DNA of 64,000 nucleotides from Cobetia sp. L2A1 (GCF_009796845.1 NZ_CP047025.1:310001-374000); one strand, 5' to 3'; counted from the stretch's first letter, positions 8,503 to 20,500 are shown. The notes: a model not told the origin generated them from the sequence alone. Made by a program: numbers and translations.

Positions 8503-8551
8503 CTAGAATTGCAAGATATCACCGCTGCTTGCAGCAAGAATCGTTTGTGTT

Positions 8552-8628
8552 GGGTGATTAGCTCAGTTGGTTAGAGCACAAGCTTCACATGCTTGGGGTC
8601 ACTGGTTCGAATCCAGTATTACCCACCA
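8552..8628 (+). tRNA. tRNA-Val(CAC)
   Basis: A 77-nt cloverleaf with anticodon stem CAAGC/GCTTG, loop TTCACAT (anticodon CAC) and encoded CCA. It reads GUG and complements the UAC isoacceptor at 8153. Confidence 0.93.
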
Positions 8629-8632
8629 ATGT

Positions 8633-8709
8633 GGACTGGTAGTTCAGTTGGTTAGAATGCCGGCCTGTCACGCCGGAGGTCGCGGGTTCGAGTCCCGTCC
8701 AGTCCGCCA
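8633..8709 (+). tRNA. tRNA-Asp(GUC), copy 3
   Basis: Identical to the two other Asp copies; it begins only 4 bases after the tRNA-Val(CAC). Confidence 0.96.
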
Positions 8710-8728
8710 CTCGATTCCAAGAATTCGT

Positions 8729-8757
8729 AAAACCCGAGCCTTCGTGCTCGGGTTTTT
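8729..8757 (+). terminator. Rho-independent terminator of the tRNA array
   Basis: Stem AAACCCGAGC/GCTCGGGTTT with a short CTTCGT loop, ending in a T run, 20 bases after the last tRNA. Confidence 0.9.
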
Positions 8758-8870
8758 GCGTTTCTGGTCTGCATGTCTTGTTCAACATGCTCCTGATCGC
8801 TATGCGACTGCCGCCCTCAATATCTGTGATTCGCGCTATCTGTTGCTCCTCTCTCCCTCATGCCTTGCGC

Positions 8871-9938
8871 TCACGTATTGATCTGGTGCTGGCCCCGCCA
8901 TGCGCCCGGTGGCTGTGCATGCCAACGCCGAAAGGCGTGCTGAAAGCTCTCAGGACCTGCGAACCCCAGTATCCAGCTGATTTCCTTGAGGCTCATTCCA
9001 GTGTCGCGCAAATAACGCTCGGCCAACCCTCGGCGTGTGTCATCCAATAAACCCTCATAGTGCCAGCCCTCAGCCGCCAGTCGTCGTGCCAGCGTGCGCG
9101 GATGAAGATTTAGTGCGACAGCGACTTCGTCGCGACCCGGGGTGCGTCCAGATAGGCGCATGGCAATGGCGCGACGTGTACGTGACACGCTATCGAGATG
9201 GCTCTGGCGGGCCTCCAGCAGCTGCAGTATCTGTTGGCGCAGCTGGGCAAAGGCTACGGGCGCTGTTTGCCGGGTAGGAGAGTCCAGCGCTCTGGCGGGT
9301 AGCCACAGTCGGTTGCAGCTACCGGCAAAGCGTACATGCGTCGGCGGCAACCCCAGGCGCTGTGCATAGTGTTCGCTCCAGATGTTCTCATGGTTGCTGG
9401 GCTTTACATCGCTCTCGTCAGTGGGGATCTGGTAGTCGATCTCGAGTTGAGCATCCTGAAGCTCATCACCGCTTAGCTGGCGAGCCAGATGCCACCAACT
9501 TCCCAGAACGCTGTCGACCACAAAGCGGTTGAAGGCGTTATAGGGTGCCAGCGAGTAAAACGTCAACCAGCCGCCCTCACTGTGGCGCTCGAAGCGTGCG
9601 TGGCCACGACTATTGTCGCTGTAGAGCGCTTCAGCTTCACACAGCAGATGTAGCCCCTCTCCCAGCGTAGGCGCGCAGGCACAGGCCAGCCCTGGCAGTA
9701 GAAAGTCGCCGGGATGAATCAGGCGCGCCATCTCAAGTCCCAGCCACTCATCGCCACTGGCGAGAATCGCTGCATGGCCGAGTCGCATGTAACGCGCAAT
9801 ACCAATACGTGCCTCACCATCCGCGGGCAGTGGCCAGTCGGTATAGGGGCGCATGACGGGGTCGGGGTCTATCTTCTGCTGGCTCAGGCTGCGCGAAACG
9901 AGGTGCGCCAGACTGATCGAGACTTCTCCCAGCTGCAT
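8871..9938 (-). CDS. AraC-family transcription regulator (arabinose-binding-like N-domain)
   Basis: A 355-residue regulator. The N-terminal ~200 residues resemble the Arabinose_bd/OruR-type effector domain (GEARIGIARYMRLGHAAILAS; GLEMARLIHPGDFLLPGLACACAPTLGEGL). The C-terminal ~100 residues are the AraC double helix-turn-helix: LNLHPRTLARRLAAEG, then SLKEISWILGFAGPESFQHAFRRW. Start 9938 has GGAG 7 bases upstream; an ATG 7 codons earlier has none. It is divergent from fadH across 279 bases, so it may control fadH and fatty-acid use; that link is inference from position. Confidence 0.85.
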   Translation of the reverse strand: MQLGEVSISLAHLVSRSLSQQKIDPDPVMRPYTDWPLPADGEARIGIARYMRLGHAAILASGDEWLGLEMARLIHPGDFLLPGLACACAPTLGEGLHLLCEAEALYSDNSRGHARFERHSEGGWLTFYSLAPYNAFNRFVVDSVLGSWWHLARQLSGDELQDAQLEIDYQIPTDESDVKPSNHENIWSEHYAQRLGLPPTHVRFAGSCNRLWLPARALDSPTRQTAPVAFAQLRQQILQLLEARQSHLDSVSRTRRAIAMRLSGRTPGRDEVAVALNLHPRTLARRLAAEGWHYEGLLDDTRRGLAERYLRDTGMSLKEISWILGFAGPESFQHAFRRWHAQPPGAWRGQHQINT

Positions 9939-10151
9939 GTCGAGTCTCCATCGCTGCACGGGCGGGATAGGGGTGACCTTGCGGTAGGGTCTGTTGGATC
10001 ATGCCATGTCTTTCTGAATCATCAATATGTCCTTTTGGAACATTGAGCGAAGTCATGCATGGACTACACTGGTCACATTCGTTTCATACGCCTGTTTATG
10101 GATGTCAGCCCTGACGCTGCGCCAGATGTGATCGACAGCACACCACAATAA

Positions 10152-12245
<2,094 letters not shown>

Positions 12246-12314
12246 CACGCTTATATGATGCACGATAAGGATATTTAGCGTTGAGCTGAGCTGATGCACT
12301 GCCTAGACTGATGG

Positions 12315-12376
12315 AGGCCGCAGGCGATGTCATTTCCAACAGGAAATCGACATCGCCTGCGGCCTAGCGGTTTTTG
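12315..12376 (+). terminator. Long hairpin terminator after fadH
   Basis: A very long stem: about 17 bp of AGGCCGCAGGCGATGTC pairing with its complement ending at about 12365. It is extended inside by ATTTCC/GGAAAT around an AACA loop with one bulged C. GGTTTTTG follows. It lies about 70 bases after fadH. Confidence 0.8.
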
Positions 12377-12416
12377 CTGTACGCCATCTCGCCCTCTGCC
12401 ACCACGGGACACGCTC

Positions 12417-13463
12417 ATGTCACCGCACGCTGCCGCCTCTCGCCACACCTTGGACGAGACCCTGGCGCTGAATGCTGAAGTTTCCTCGTCGTCCCTCTCT
12501 TCTCATCCTGCCCCGCAAGCACCGCCTGCACTGGAAAACTTGTTGGACCTGTTTACTCCTCCTCCGGTTGAGCGCCTGGATTGGTCGCTGGCCCACGACG
12601 CTGGTGTAGTGGTTGAGTGCCTGAGGGCTGATACGCTCGATAGTGAGATATCGGGTAACAAGGCATGGAAGCTGAGATTGCCGTTGGCGCGAGCGCTGAG
12701 TGAAGGACGTGGCATCATCAGCTGTGGTGGCGGCTGGTCGAACCATCTGCATGCGCTAGCGGCTGCGGGGGCGCGACTTGGCATTGCCACCCACGGATTG
12801 ATACGTGGGCACCCTGAGGCGCCGCTGACAGCGATGCTTGCCGATGCTCGTGCCAATGGCATGCAGCTGAGCTTTATTTCTCGTGCAGAGTACAAGTTGC
12901 GTGATCAAGAGGGCTTTTCGGCACGTCATGGCGATGGACTTTGGGTGCCAGAAGGCGGTGGTAGTGTTGACGGTGTGGCCGGGTTGGCGCCTTTGGCGGA
13001 GGCACTGGTCGCTCCATTGCCGGATGAGCCTGCACCGCAGCTTGTGCTATTGGCTTGTGGTAGCGGCACGACGCTTGCTGGTGTGCTGAGTACCTTGGGC
13101 GAGCGTGATGGTTTGCGCATCGTGGGAGTGCCGACCATGAATCATGGCGATCAGCTTTATCATCGTGTGCGGCGCTTGTTGGCGGAGAGCGGTGGTAGCG
13201 AGCAGCAAACGCCCGAGTGGGGGTTGTGGTTGGGTGCGCAGGCGGGAGGTTTTGCCAAGGCCCCCGTCTGGTTGATCGACTTCATTCGACGCTTTGAGAC
13301 TGATACAGGGCTTGAGATTGAGCCTGTGTATACCGCCAAGCTATTTGCGGCGCTGGCACATCACCTCGCCAATGGGCTGATTGCTCCCGGTACACGCATC
13401 AGGGTGTTGCATAGCGGCGGACTGCAGGGCCGGCGGGGGTATCCGGCGCTTAACGCAGCATGA
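12417..13463 (+). CDS. PLP enzyme, ACC deaminase / D-cysteine desulfhydrase family
   Basis: A 348-residue fold-type II PLP enzyme. The PLP lysine motif is SGNKAWKL near residue 75. CGGGWSNHLHALAA follows and corresponds to the Ser/Asn-rich loop that grips the substrate carboxylate. GSGTTLAGVL holds the PLP phosphate. Members cleave 1-aminocyclopropane-1-carboxylate or D-cysteine; sequence alone does not decide, and D-cysteine desulfhydrase or a related desulfurase is likelier in marine gammaproteobacteria. Start 12417 avoids translating the terminator hairpin; its ribosome binding site (CGGGA) is weak. The first ~45 residues are low-complexity and may be a longer leader than the native protein has. 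Confidence 0.8.
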   Translation: MSPHAAASRHTLDETLALNAEVSSSSLSSHPAPQAPPALENLLDLFTPPPVERLDWSLAHDAGVVVECLRADTLDSEISGNKAWKLRLPLARALSEGRGIISCGGGWSNHLHALAAAGARLGIATHGLIRGHPEAPLTAMLADARANGMQLSFISRAEYKLRDQEGFSARHGDGLWVPEGGGSVDGVAGLAPLAEALVAPLPDEPAPQLVLLACGSGTTLAGVLSTLGERDGLRIVGVPTMNHGDQLYHRVRRLLAESGGSEQQTPEWGLWLGAQAGGFAKAPVWLIDFIRRFETDTGLEIEPVYTAKLFAALAHHLANGLIAPGTRIRVLHSGGLQGRRGYPALNAA

Positions 13464-13580
13464 TATTACCGCCGATATGCTTACGTTATGGACTAGATTG
13501 AAGGGCTGGCGGGAGGGGATGAAGTGATAGCGTTGAGTGATTGCACTAACACTACTGGCGGCACCGTATAGCGCTGTTAT

Positions 13581-13632
13581 GATGAATCTTCTTCTGCGGC
13601 ACCTGCCATCCGAGGTGCCGCGTCTGTTTCAT
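13581..13632 (+). promoter_or_regulatory. Hairpin upstream of the threonine aldolase gene
   Basis: A perfect 9-bp stem GCGGCACCT/AGGTGCCGC (13596-13604 with 13613-13621), flanked by a further GATGAA/TTCATC pairing (13581-13586 with 13627-13632). It could end the upstream gene or act in the leader of the downstream gene; there is no real T run. Confidence 0.4.
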
Positions 13633-13670
13633 CGGACAAGGTGATCCCTTGTCCTGCTCTGGATATCCCC

Positions 13671-14756
13671 ATGAAGACTGACGCCATAGCCCCGACTCGA
13701 TCTGCGACCACTGCTGCCGAGGACTCCTCTACCAAACGTTTTCTGGCCAGTGATAACACGTCCGGTATTTGTCCTGAGGCGATGGCGTACATGATGCAGG
13801 CCAATCTTGATGATGATCTGGCCTACGGTAATGATCGCTGGACCCATCAGGTGGCCGATAGTTTCCGTCAGCTGTTCGAGACAGACTGTGAAGTCTTTTT
13901 CGTCTTCAATGGTACTGCGGCCAACTCGCTGTCATTGGCACATCTCTGCCAGTCTTATCACAGCGTCATCTGTCATGAACTGGCACACATCGAGACTGAT
14001 GAGTGCGGTGGTCCGGAGTTCTTCTCCAATGGTTCCAAGTTACTGAATGCACCGGGTCCGAACGGTAAGCTGACGCCGGAAGGCATCGAGCAGTTGATCA
14101 CCAAGCGTACCGACATCCATTATCCACGGCCGCGCGTGATTTCCCTGACCCAGTGCACCGAGGTCGGCACCGTTTACACCATCGAAGAGCTGCAGGCGAT
14201 TCGTGAAGTGGCGGATCGTCATGACCTACAGATCCACATGGATGGCGCTCGCTTCGCCAATGCCTGTGCTGCATTGGATGTCTCGCCGGCCGAACTGACG
14301 TGGAAGGCGGGAATCGATGTGCTGTGCTTCTCTGGTACGAAGAATGGCTTGTCGATGGGGGAAGCGGTCATCTTCTTTGATCACAAGCTGGCGCGCGATT
14401 TTGATTATCGCTGTAAACAGGCCGGTCAGCTTGCCTCGAAGATGCGTTTTATTGCTGCGCCGTGGATGGGTCTGCTCGAGAATGATGTCTGGTTGAAGAA
14501 TGCTCGTCACGCCAATGGCATGGCACGGTATCTGGCTGAGCGTCTTGAGGCATTGGAGGGGATCGAATTGCTGTTCCCTAGTCAGGCCAATAGCGTGTTT
14601 GCCAATTTTCCCGAGCACGCACTGACAGCGCTGCATGCACGCGGCTGGACCTTCTATACCTTCATCGGTGCTGGTGGCGCTCGCTTCGTATGCTCCTGGA
14701 ATACGACGACTGATTTGCTAGATGGTTTGTTGGCAGATATTCGCGAGGTACTTTAG
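13671..14756 (+). CDS. ltaE: Threonine aldolase family PLP enzyme (low-specificity L-threonine aldolase)
   Basis: A 361-residue fold-type I PLP enzyme that would split L-threonine or L-allo-threonine into glycine and acetaldehyde. It has SDNTSGICPEAM near the N-terminus, FVFNGTAANSL, EVGTVY, MDGARFANA and the PLP lysine in SGTKNG. It is nearer the bacterial threonine-aldolase/beta-eliminating-lyase branch found in pseudomonads than E. coli LtaE. Start at ATG 13671 leaves a ~20-residue leader; a GTG at 13641 is an alternative and neither has a strong ribosome binding site. Two hairpins follow, the second a clear terminator. Confidence 0.88.
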   Translation: MKTDAIAPTRSATTAAEDSSTKRFLASDNTSGICPEAMAYMMQANLDDDLAYGNDRWTHQVADSFRQLFETDCEVFFVFNGTAANSLSLAHLCQSYHSVICHELAHIETDECGGPEFFSNGSKLLNAPGPNGKLTPEGIEQLITKRTDIHYPRPRVISLTQCTEVGTVYTIEELQAIREVADRHDLQIHMDGARFANACAALDVSPAELTWKAGIDVLCFSGTKNGLSMGEAVIFFDHKLARDFDYRCKQAGQLASKMRFIAAPWMGLLENDVWLKNARHANGMARYLAERLEALEGIELLFPSQANSVFANFPEHALTALHARGWTFYTFIGAGGARFVCSWNTTTDLLDGLLADIREVL

Positions 14757-14778
14757 GTATTCGGGTGTTTGAGCTTAG

Positions 14779-14809
14779 GACGCTTGAACCGCTGAGCGGT
14801 TCAAGCGTC
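14779..14809 (+). repeat. Perfect 14-bp inverted repeat after ltaE
   Basis: A 14-bp stem (14779-14792 with 14796-14809) with a 3-nt loop, not followed by a T run. It is probably a 3'-end stabilising hairpin ahead of the terminator at 14866. Confidence 0.6.
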
Positions 14810-14865
14810 GAGTTACAGTGCTCTGCTGGCTGCTGATGTTGCAAGGATGTCTGTTTGTGAGACTG

Positions 14866-14900
14866 AAAAAGCGCCCACCGTTCTCGGTGGGCGCTTTTTT
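14866..14900 (+). terminator. Rho-independent terminator downstream of ltaE
   Basis: AAAAAGCGCCCACCG/CGGTGGGCGCTTTTTT stem with a TTCT loop and T tract; it works in either direction. Confidence 0.9.
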
Positions 14901-15497
14901 GCGTGATTATTTTTCATGTTGTCGCGTTGCGTAGCCTGTATCCAGCAGAGTGCCTGATGTCAGTAACTGCTTCGTCTAGAGCATCCACTATTGCCTGAAT
15001 CACGTAACCAATGAGGATAAGGAATAGATGACATGCATGCAGTAGCAGAGACTCATTAACGATGGGGTTGTACATGTCATGCGTGATGTTGGCACGTGAT
15101 GCGCTGGCGCGAGTCGCCAGTCTGTTCCTATGCTGAAAAGGTGCTGCAGTGCGACATGACCATCGTGGTGTTGCCGGATTTGAGTGGCGCGAGGCGAGTG
15201 GCTTCAACGACGATTCTAGAGTGCTGGAACTCATGAAAGAGCGCTACAGCATGCGTCATGTCTGACCTGAACTGTGGTGCGGATGACGCGAGGTAGCAGG
15301 AGTGGCAGAAAGTTCGTTGAATGCGGCTATTGAGCGTATTGGGCACTCGTCACCTATATCGATCTATGCTGATAAACACGCCGAGGCAGTCGCTTGAAAG
15401 CCAGCAATGAGGTAATCAAGTGACAGGGTGAAGTAGTCGTACATGTGTTGGCCCGGCGATGGTTCCAGCGACCAGGAGTCGCGACAAGGAGGCTTCC
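14901..15497. other. Gene-free stretch upstream of prkA
   Basis: About 600 bases with no frame I can recognise; the short frames on either strand have no family resemblance or good ribosome binding site. It presumably holds the prkA promoter and possibly decayed sequence. I looked for a sigma-54 -24/-12 site, since E. coli yeaGH is sigma-54 driven, and found only a poor candidate near 15450. Confidence 0.5.
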
Positions 15498-17420
15498 ATG
15501 AGCATCTTCGATCACGTGCAGAGCCGCTATGAGCGGATTCAGCAAGAAGAGATGAGTCTCCAGGAGTATCTGGAGTTATGTCGGCAGGATCGTTCTGCCT
15601 ATGCCAGCGCCGCTGAGCGCATGCTGACGGCCATCGGCGAGCCGAAGGTCATCGATACTGCCAAGGACCCCTGCCTTTCACGTATTTTTTCCAACAAGCT
15701 GATTCACCGTTACCCCAGCTTTGCCGAGTTCTATGGCATGGAGGATGCCATCGAACAGATCGTGTCCTACTTCCGACATGCCGCGCAGGGGCTGGAAGAG
15801 CGCAAGCAGATCCTGTATCTGCTTGGGCCGGTCGGCGGTGGTAAGTCCTCGTTGGCCGAGCGCCTAAAGTTGCTGATGGAGCAGATTCCCTTCTATGCGG
15901 TGAAGGGCTCGCCGGTGTTCGAGTCCCCGCTGGGGTTGTTCTCGCCGGAGGAGGACGGTGAACTGCTCGAGAAGGAATACGGTATCCCGCAGCGCTGCAT
16001 GAGAAGCGCCATGTCGCCGTGGGCGGCCAAGCGTCTCAAGGAGTATGGCGGCGATATCAGCAAGTTCCGCGTCGTCAAGCTGTTCCCGTCACGCCTCAAT
16101 CAGATCGCTATTTCCAAGACTGAACCGGGCGACGATAACAACCAGGATATTTCAGCGCTGGTCGGTAAGGTCGATATTCGTCAGCTTGAGCTTTATGCAC
16201 AGGATGATCCTGATGCTTACAGCTTCTCCGGTGGGCTGTGCAAGTCAAACCAGGGGTTGATGGAGTTTGTTGAGATGTTCAAGGCACCGATCAAGGTGCT
16301 ACATCCATTGCTGACTGCAACGCAGGAGGGCAACTACAACCCGACAGAAGGCATGGGGGCGATTCCGTTTGACGGCGTGGTATTGGCGCACTCCAACGAA
16401 AGCGAGTGGCAGGCCTTCCGCAATAACCGTAATAACGAGGCCTTCCTGGACCGTGTCTATATCGTCAAGGTGCCTTACTGCCTGCGTGCTTCTGAAGAGG
16501 TGAAGATCTACGCCAAGCTGCTTGAGCATTCTTCGCTGAACCATGCCCCCTGCGCGCCAGATACTCTGCGCATGCTGTCTCAATTTATCGTGCTGTCACG
16601 TCTGCATGAGCCAGAGAACTCCAGCGTTTACTCCAAGATGCGTATCTATGACGGCGAGAACCTAAAGGACACTGATCCACGCGCCAAGTCGATACAGGAA
16701 TATCGTGATAGTGCCGGGGTTGATGAGGGAATGAATGGGCTTTCCACCCGCTTTGCCTTCAAGATTCTCTCCAAGGTCTTCAACTTCGATGCCAGTGAAG
16801 TGGCAGCCAACCCGGTGCACCTTCTGTATGTGCTCGAGCAGCGCCTCGATCAGGAGCAGCTGCCGAAAGACACGCATGAGCGCTATCTGCGCTTCATCAA
16901 GGAGTATCTGGCGCCGCGCTATGTCGACTTCATCGGCAAGGAGATTCAGACCGCGTACCTCGAGTCCTATTCCGAGTACGGCCAGAACATTTTCGATCGC
17001 TACGTGACCTATGCCGACTTCTGGATTCAGGACCAGGAGTATCGCGACCCCGAAACCGGCGAGCTGCTCAATCGTCAGTCTCTCAACGAGGAGCTGGAGA
17101 AGATCGAGAAGCCTGCTGGCATCTCAAACCCCAAGGATTTCCGTCACGAGGTGGTCAACTTTGTATTGCGTGCCCGTGCGCAGAACAACGGCATGAATCC
17201 GAGCTGGCAGTCTTACGAGAAACTGCGTGCGGTGATCGAGAAGAAGATGTTTGCCAATACTGAGGAGTTGCTGCCGGTTATCTCTTTCAATGCGAAAGCC
17301 TCCACCTCGGATCAGGGTAAGCACGAAGATTTTGTGGCGCGCATGGTAGACCGCGGTTATACCGAGAAGCAGGTGCGCCTGCTGTCTGAATGGTATCTGC
17401 GTGTGCGCAAGTCGCAGTAA
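15498..17420 (+). CDS. prkA: PrkA-family serine protein kinase (YeaG)
   Basis: A 640-residue cytosolic protein: an AAA+-type N-terminal domain with Walker A GPVGGGKSS at residues 110-118, then the PrkA C-terminal domain. E. coli YeaG is a kinase/ATPase tied to nitrogen starvation and stationary-phase adaptation. Start 15498 has a near-perfect AAGGAGG 5 bases upstream. It is first of a three-gene set with yeaH and spoVR (spacing 97 and 47 bases), an arrangement widely conserved in gammaproteobacteria, so the three are taken as one operon. Confidence 0.94.
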   Translation: MSIFDHVQSRYERIQQEEMSLQEYLELCRQDRSAYASAAERMLTAIGEPKVIDTAKDPCLSRIFSNKLIHRYPSFAEFYGMEDAIEQIVSYFRHAAQGLEERKQILYLLGPVGGGKSSLAERLKLLMEQIPFYAVKGSPVFESPLGLFSPEEDGELLEKEYGIPQRCMRSAMSPWAAKRLKEYGGDISKFRVVKLFPSRLNQIAISKTEPGDDNNQDISALVGKVDIRQLELYAQDDPDAYSFSGGLCKSNQGLMEFVEMFKAPIKVLHPLLTATQEGNYNPTEGMGAIPFDGVVLAHSNESEWQAFRNNRNNEAFLDRVYIVKVPYCLRASEEVKIYAKLLEHSSLNHAPCAPDTLRMLSQFIVLSRLHEPENSSVYSKMRIYDGENLKDTDPRAKSIQEYRDSAGVDEGMNGLSTRFAFKILSKVFNFDASEVAANPVHLLYVLEQRLDQEQLPKDTHERYLRFIKEYLAPRYVDFIGKEIQTAYLESYSEYGQNIFDRYVTYADFWIQDQEYRDPETGELLNRQSLNEELEKIEKPAGISNPKDFRHEVVNFVLRARAQNNGMNPSWQSYEKLRAVIEKKMFANTEELLPVISFNAKASTSDQGKHEDFVARMVDRGYTEKQVRLLSEWYLRVRKSQ

Positions 17421-17517
17421 GCCCTGCCGACTGACGACAGGCCTGTCGGCGGGAGCAAACCCCGTCGACACTTGCCATCCGGTCATCCGCTGAAGGTGGG
17501 GCCGGCAAGGAGGGCGA

Positions 17518-18801
17518 ATGAGTTATTTCATTGACCGACGCGGCAACGCGCGCAACAAGAGTGCAGTAAATCGGCAGCGCTTCATTCGGCGTTATCGTAG
17601 TCATATCAAGCGGGCGGTTGAAGATGCCGTCAATCGTCGTTCCATTACTGATATGGAACGGGGAGAGCAGGTATCCATTCCGACGCGGGATATTTCCGAG
17701 CCGGTCTTTCAGCATGGCCAGGGTGGCAAGCGTCGTGTGATCAATCCCGGCAACAAGGAATTTGTCGAGGGAGATCGCATGCGCCGGCCTAGTGGCGGCG
17801 GAAGTGGTGGGGGCAGCGGTGAGGGGCAGGCCTCCAATCAAGGTGAGGGTGAAGATGACTTTGCCTTCAGTCTCTCGCGTGAGGAGTTTCTGGAATTCGT
17901 GTTCGATGGGCTTGAGCTGCCACATCTGGAACGCAAGCAGGTCGCGGACATGGATGAGGTGAGGCCGGTACGTGCCGGCATTGCACGTGATGGTCCGCCG
18001 GCACGTATCAACATCGTGCGTTCGATGCGCTCGGCTCAGGCGCGTCGCATCGCGATGCGCTCACCTATCAAGCGGGCGCTGAGGGAGGCGACCGAGGCAC
18101 TGGATGTTGAGGAGCGCAAAGACCCGGTACTGCGCAACAAGGTACGTATTGCTGAGCTAAAGGCCGAGATAGAGCGCCTTGAAGCGCGTCTCAAGGCCGT
18201 GCCTTTCCTGGATACCTACGATCTGCGTTACAACCATCTCATCAATCAGCCAATGCCTTCCAACAAGGCAGTGATGTTTTGCGTGATGGATGTCTCTGGT
18301 TCGATGACACAGGCCCATAAAGACATCGGCAAACGCTTCTTCTTGCTTCTGTATCTGTTTCTCGAGCGCAACTACGAGAAGGTCGAGTTGGTCTTTATCC
18401 GACACCATACCGCTGCCAAGGAAGTCGATGAGGAAGAGTTCTTCTACTCTCGCGAGACTGGTGGCACCATCGTTTCCAGTGCGCTGACGCTGCTTGATGA
18501 GGTGATTGAATCACGCTATCCCGCAGGTGAATGGAATCTTTATGTTGCTCAGGCATCGGATGGCGATAATTGGGACGATGATTCCACCAACTGCCGCGAA
18601 TTGATGATCAAGAAGCTGATGCCGCGTCTGCAGTACTACGCTTATGTAGAGATCACGCCGCATGCGCATCAGGCGCTATGGGGGGAGTATGAGCGAGTTG
18701 AGGAGGAATTCCCTGATCGCTTTGCCATGCAGCAGATTGTCGAGGCAGGTGATATTTATCCGGTATTCCGAGAGCTGTTCAAGCGCCGCGTCAGCGCCTG
18801 A
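17518..18801 (+). CDS. yeaH: YeaH/YhbH family protein (DUF444, von Willebrand-like)
   Basis: A 427-residue partner of PrkA. The N-terminus is basic ([20 protein letters not shown]), a Gly/Ser-rich linker lies near residues 85-105, and the C-terminal half is a VWA-like fold with the metal-site motif DVSGSM followed by SGGT-like and SDGDN segments. Its biochemical role is unknown; in E. coli it is co-expressed with the kinase. AAGGAGGGCG lies just before the ATG. Confidence 0.93.
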   Translation: MSYFIDRRGNARNKSAVNRQRFIRRYRSHIKRAVEDAVNRRSITDMERGEQVSIPTRDISEPVFQHGQGGKRRVINPGNKEFVEGDRMRRPSGGGSGGGSGEGQASNQGEGEDDFAFSLSREEFLEFVFDGLELPHLERKQVADMDEVRPVRAGIARDGPPARINIVRSMRSAQARRIAMRSPIKRALREATEALDVEERKDPVLRNKVRIAELKAEIERLEARLKAVPFLDTYDLRYNHLINQPMPSNKAVMFCVMDVSGSMTQAHKDIGKRFFLLLYLFLERNYEKVELVFIRHHTAAKEVDEEEFFYSRETGGTIVSSALTLLDEVIESRYPAGEWNLYVAQASDGDNWDDDSTNCRELMIKKLMPRLQYYAYVEITPHAHQALWGEYERVEEEFPDRFAMQQIVEAGDIYPVFRELFKRRVSA

Positions 18802-18848
18802 CGGCATCATGTGACGCGCTTGGCAAATATGCCGAGCCGGGAGGCCCC

Positions 18849-20414
18849 ATGAGCCAGAAACGTGAGAGTCGACTTGAGAATCATGCACCTGCCAGCGGCT
18901 CCGACTGGACCTTCGAGCTACTGGAGCATTTTGAACATGAGATTGCGCGCATAGCGGCACAGTATCGCCTTGATATCTATCCAAATCAGATTGAGGTCAT
19001 TACGTCCGAGCAGATGATGGACGCTTACGCCAGCATCGGCATGCCGGTGGGTTATCACCACTGGTCCTTCGGCAAGCAGTTCCTCTCGGTAGAGCAGGCC
19101 TACCAGCGCGGTCAGATGGGGTTGGCTTATGAGTTGGTGATCAACTCCGATCCCTGCATTGCCTATCTGATGGAAGAAAACACTCTGATGATGCAGATTC
19201 TGGTCATGGCACATGCCTGCTATGGCCATAACAGCTTCTTCAAGGGTAATTATCTGTTTCGGGCCTGGACGGATGCCTCGGCCATCATCGACTACCTCGT
19301 CTTCGCACGGAAGTACGTTGCAGAATGCGAAGAGCGTCATGGTGTAGACGCCGTCGAGCAGCTGCTGGATGCCTGTCATGCCCTGCAGAACTATGGCGTG
19401 GATCGTTACAAGCGTCCCTCGCCCATCTCGCCGGAGGAAGAAATACAGCGTCAGCAGGAGCGTGAAGCCTATCTGCAGGCGCAGGTGAACGCACTATGGA
19501 GCACGATTCCACAGGCGGGGGAGGAGGCCGAGATGATTGATGAGGTTAATGATCCGCTCGGTTTGCACCGACGTGGTCGCTATCCCTCTGAGCCGCAGGA
19601 GAATTTACTCTATTTCATTGAGAAGAACGCACCTCTGCTGGAGCCCTGGCAGCGCGAGCTAGTGCGTATCGTGCGCAAGTTGGCGCAGTACTTCTATCCC
19701 CAGCGTCAGACTCAAGTGATGAATGAAGGCTGGGCGTGCTTCTGGCACTACACCATCATGAATCAGCTCTACGATGAGGAGTTGATTGGTGAAGGTGTGA
19801 TACTGGAGTTCCTGCAATCGCATACCTCGGTAGTGCAACAACCGAGCTTCGATCATCCGCACTACAATGGCATCAATCCCTATGCATTGGGCTTCGCGAT
19901 GTTTACTGATATCAAACGTATCTGTGAGCATCCGGATGAAGAGGACCGCGAGTGGTTCCCCGATATCGCGGGTAGCGATTGGCTCGAAACGGTGCATTTC
20001 GCGATGCATAACTTCAAGGATGAGTCCTTTATCCAGCAGTTTCTGTCGCCCAAGGTGATACGCGACCTCAAGCTGTTTTCGCTGATGGATGATGACCACG
20101 ATGATCATCTAGTCATCGATGCTATCCATGACAGTCGTGGCTATAAACATATTCGTGAGGCGTTATCAGTCCAGTATGCGCTGAGCCATCGTGAACCAAA
20201 CATTCAGATATGGGCGGCTAATATTCGAGGTGATCGTTCGCTGACACTACGTCATGTACAGGATGATCGACGGCCTTTGGCTCGCAGTGTCTATCCCGTC
20301 ATGCGTCACTTGCATCAGCTATGGGGGTTCCCGGTGCACTTGGAGTCAATGGAGCAAGATGAGATCGCCAGACGATACCAGTGGCCATTGCCGGAAGAAG
20401 GCAGTACTGGCTAA
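18849..20414 (+). CDS. spoVR: SpoVR family protein (YcgB)
   Basis: A 521-residue SpoVR-like protein. Family marks include YPNQIEVITSEQMMDAYASIGMP, HWSFGKQF, AHACYGHNSFFKGNYLF and NEGWACFWHYTIMNQLYDE. In Bacillus SpoVR influences spore cortex; in proteobacteria it travels with PrkA and YeaH and is linked to stationary phase and stress. GGGAGG lies 5 bases upstream of the ATG. It is last gene of the operon, with a strong terminator immediately after. Confidence 0.94.
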   Translation: MSQKRESRLENHAPASGSDWTFELLEHFEHEIARIAAQYRLDIYPNQIEVITSEQMMDAYASIGMPVGYHHWSFGKQFLSVEQAYQRGQMGLAYELVINSDPCIAYLMEENTLMMQILVMAHACYGHNSFFKGNYLFRAWTDASAIIDYLVFARKYVAECEERHGVDAVEQLLDACHALQNYGVDRYKRPSPISPEEEIQRQQEREAYLQAQVNALWSTIPQAGEEAEMIDEVNDPLGLHRRGRYPSEPQENLLYFIEKNAPLLEPWQRELVRIVRKLAQYFYPQRQTQVMNEGWACFWHYTIMNQLYDEELIGEGVILEFLQSHTSVVQQPSFDHPHYNGINPYALGFAMFTDIKRICEHPDEEDREWFPDIAGSDWLETVHFAMHNFKDESFIQQFLSPKVIRDLKLFSLMDDDHDDHLVIDAIHDSRGYKHIREALSVQYALSHREPNIQIWAANIRGDRSLTLRHVQDDRRPLARSVYPVMRHLHQLWGFPVHLESMEQDEIARRYQWPLPEEGSTG

Positions 20415-20433
20415 CGACTTATGGAGCAGTGTC

Positions 20434-20474
20434 TAAAAAACCGCTACAGGCAGTGCCTGTGGCGGTTTTTTTAG
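20434..20474. terminator. Bidirectional terminator after spoVR
   Basis: AAAAAACCGC and GCGGTTTTTTT arms with an inner CAGGCA/TGCCTG pairing; A and T tracts on both sides let it serve both spoVR and the convergent HiPIP gene. Confidence 0.92.
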
Positions 20475-20500
20475 TCACGCGACACTCAAGATGCAGTGCA

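Noticed and set aside
8153..8709. tRNA array as an integration site
   Set aside because: No integrase, attachment repeat or foreign genes beside it; the flanks are ordinary chromosomal genes.
14914..15346. Open frames on the minus strand and a short plus-strand frame upstream of prkA
   Set aside because: No recognisable domain, no good ribosome site, and residue composition unlike the neighbouring genes. Reported as a gene-free stretch.
15440..15470. Possible sigma-54 promoter upstream of prkA (TGGCCCG...TGGTT)
   Set aside because: The -12 GC element is missing; only the family precedent (yeaGH) supported it.
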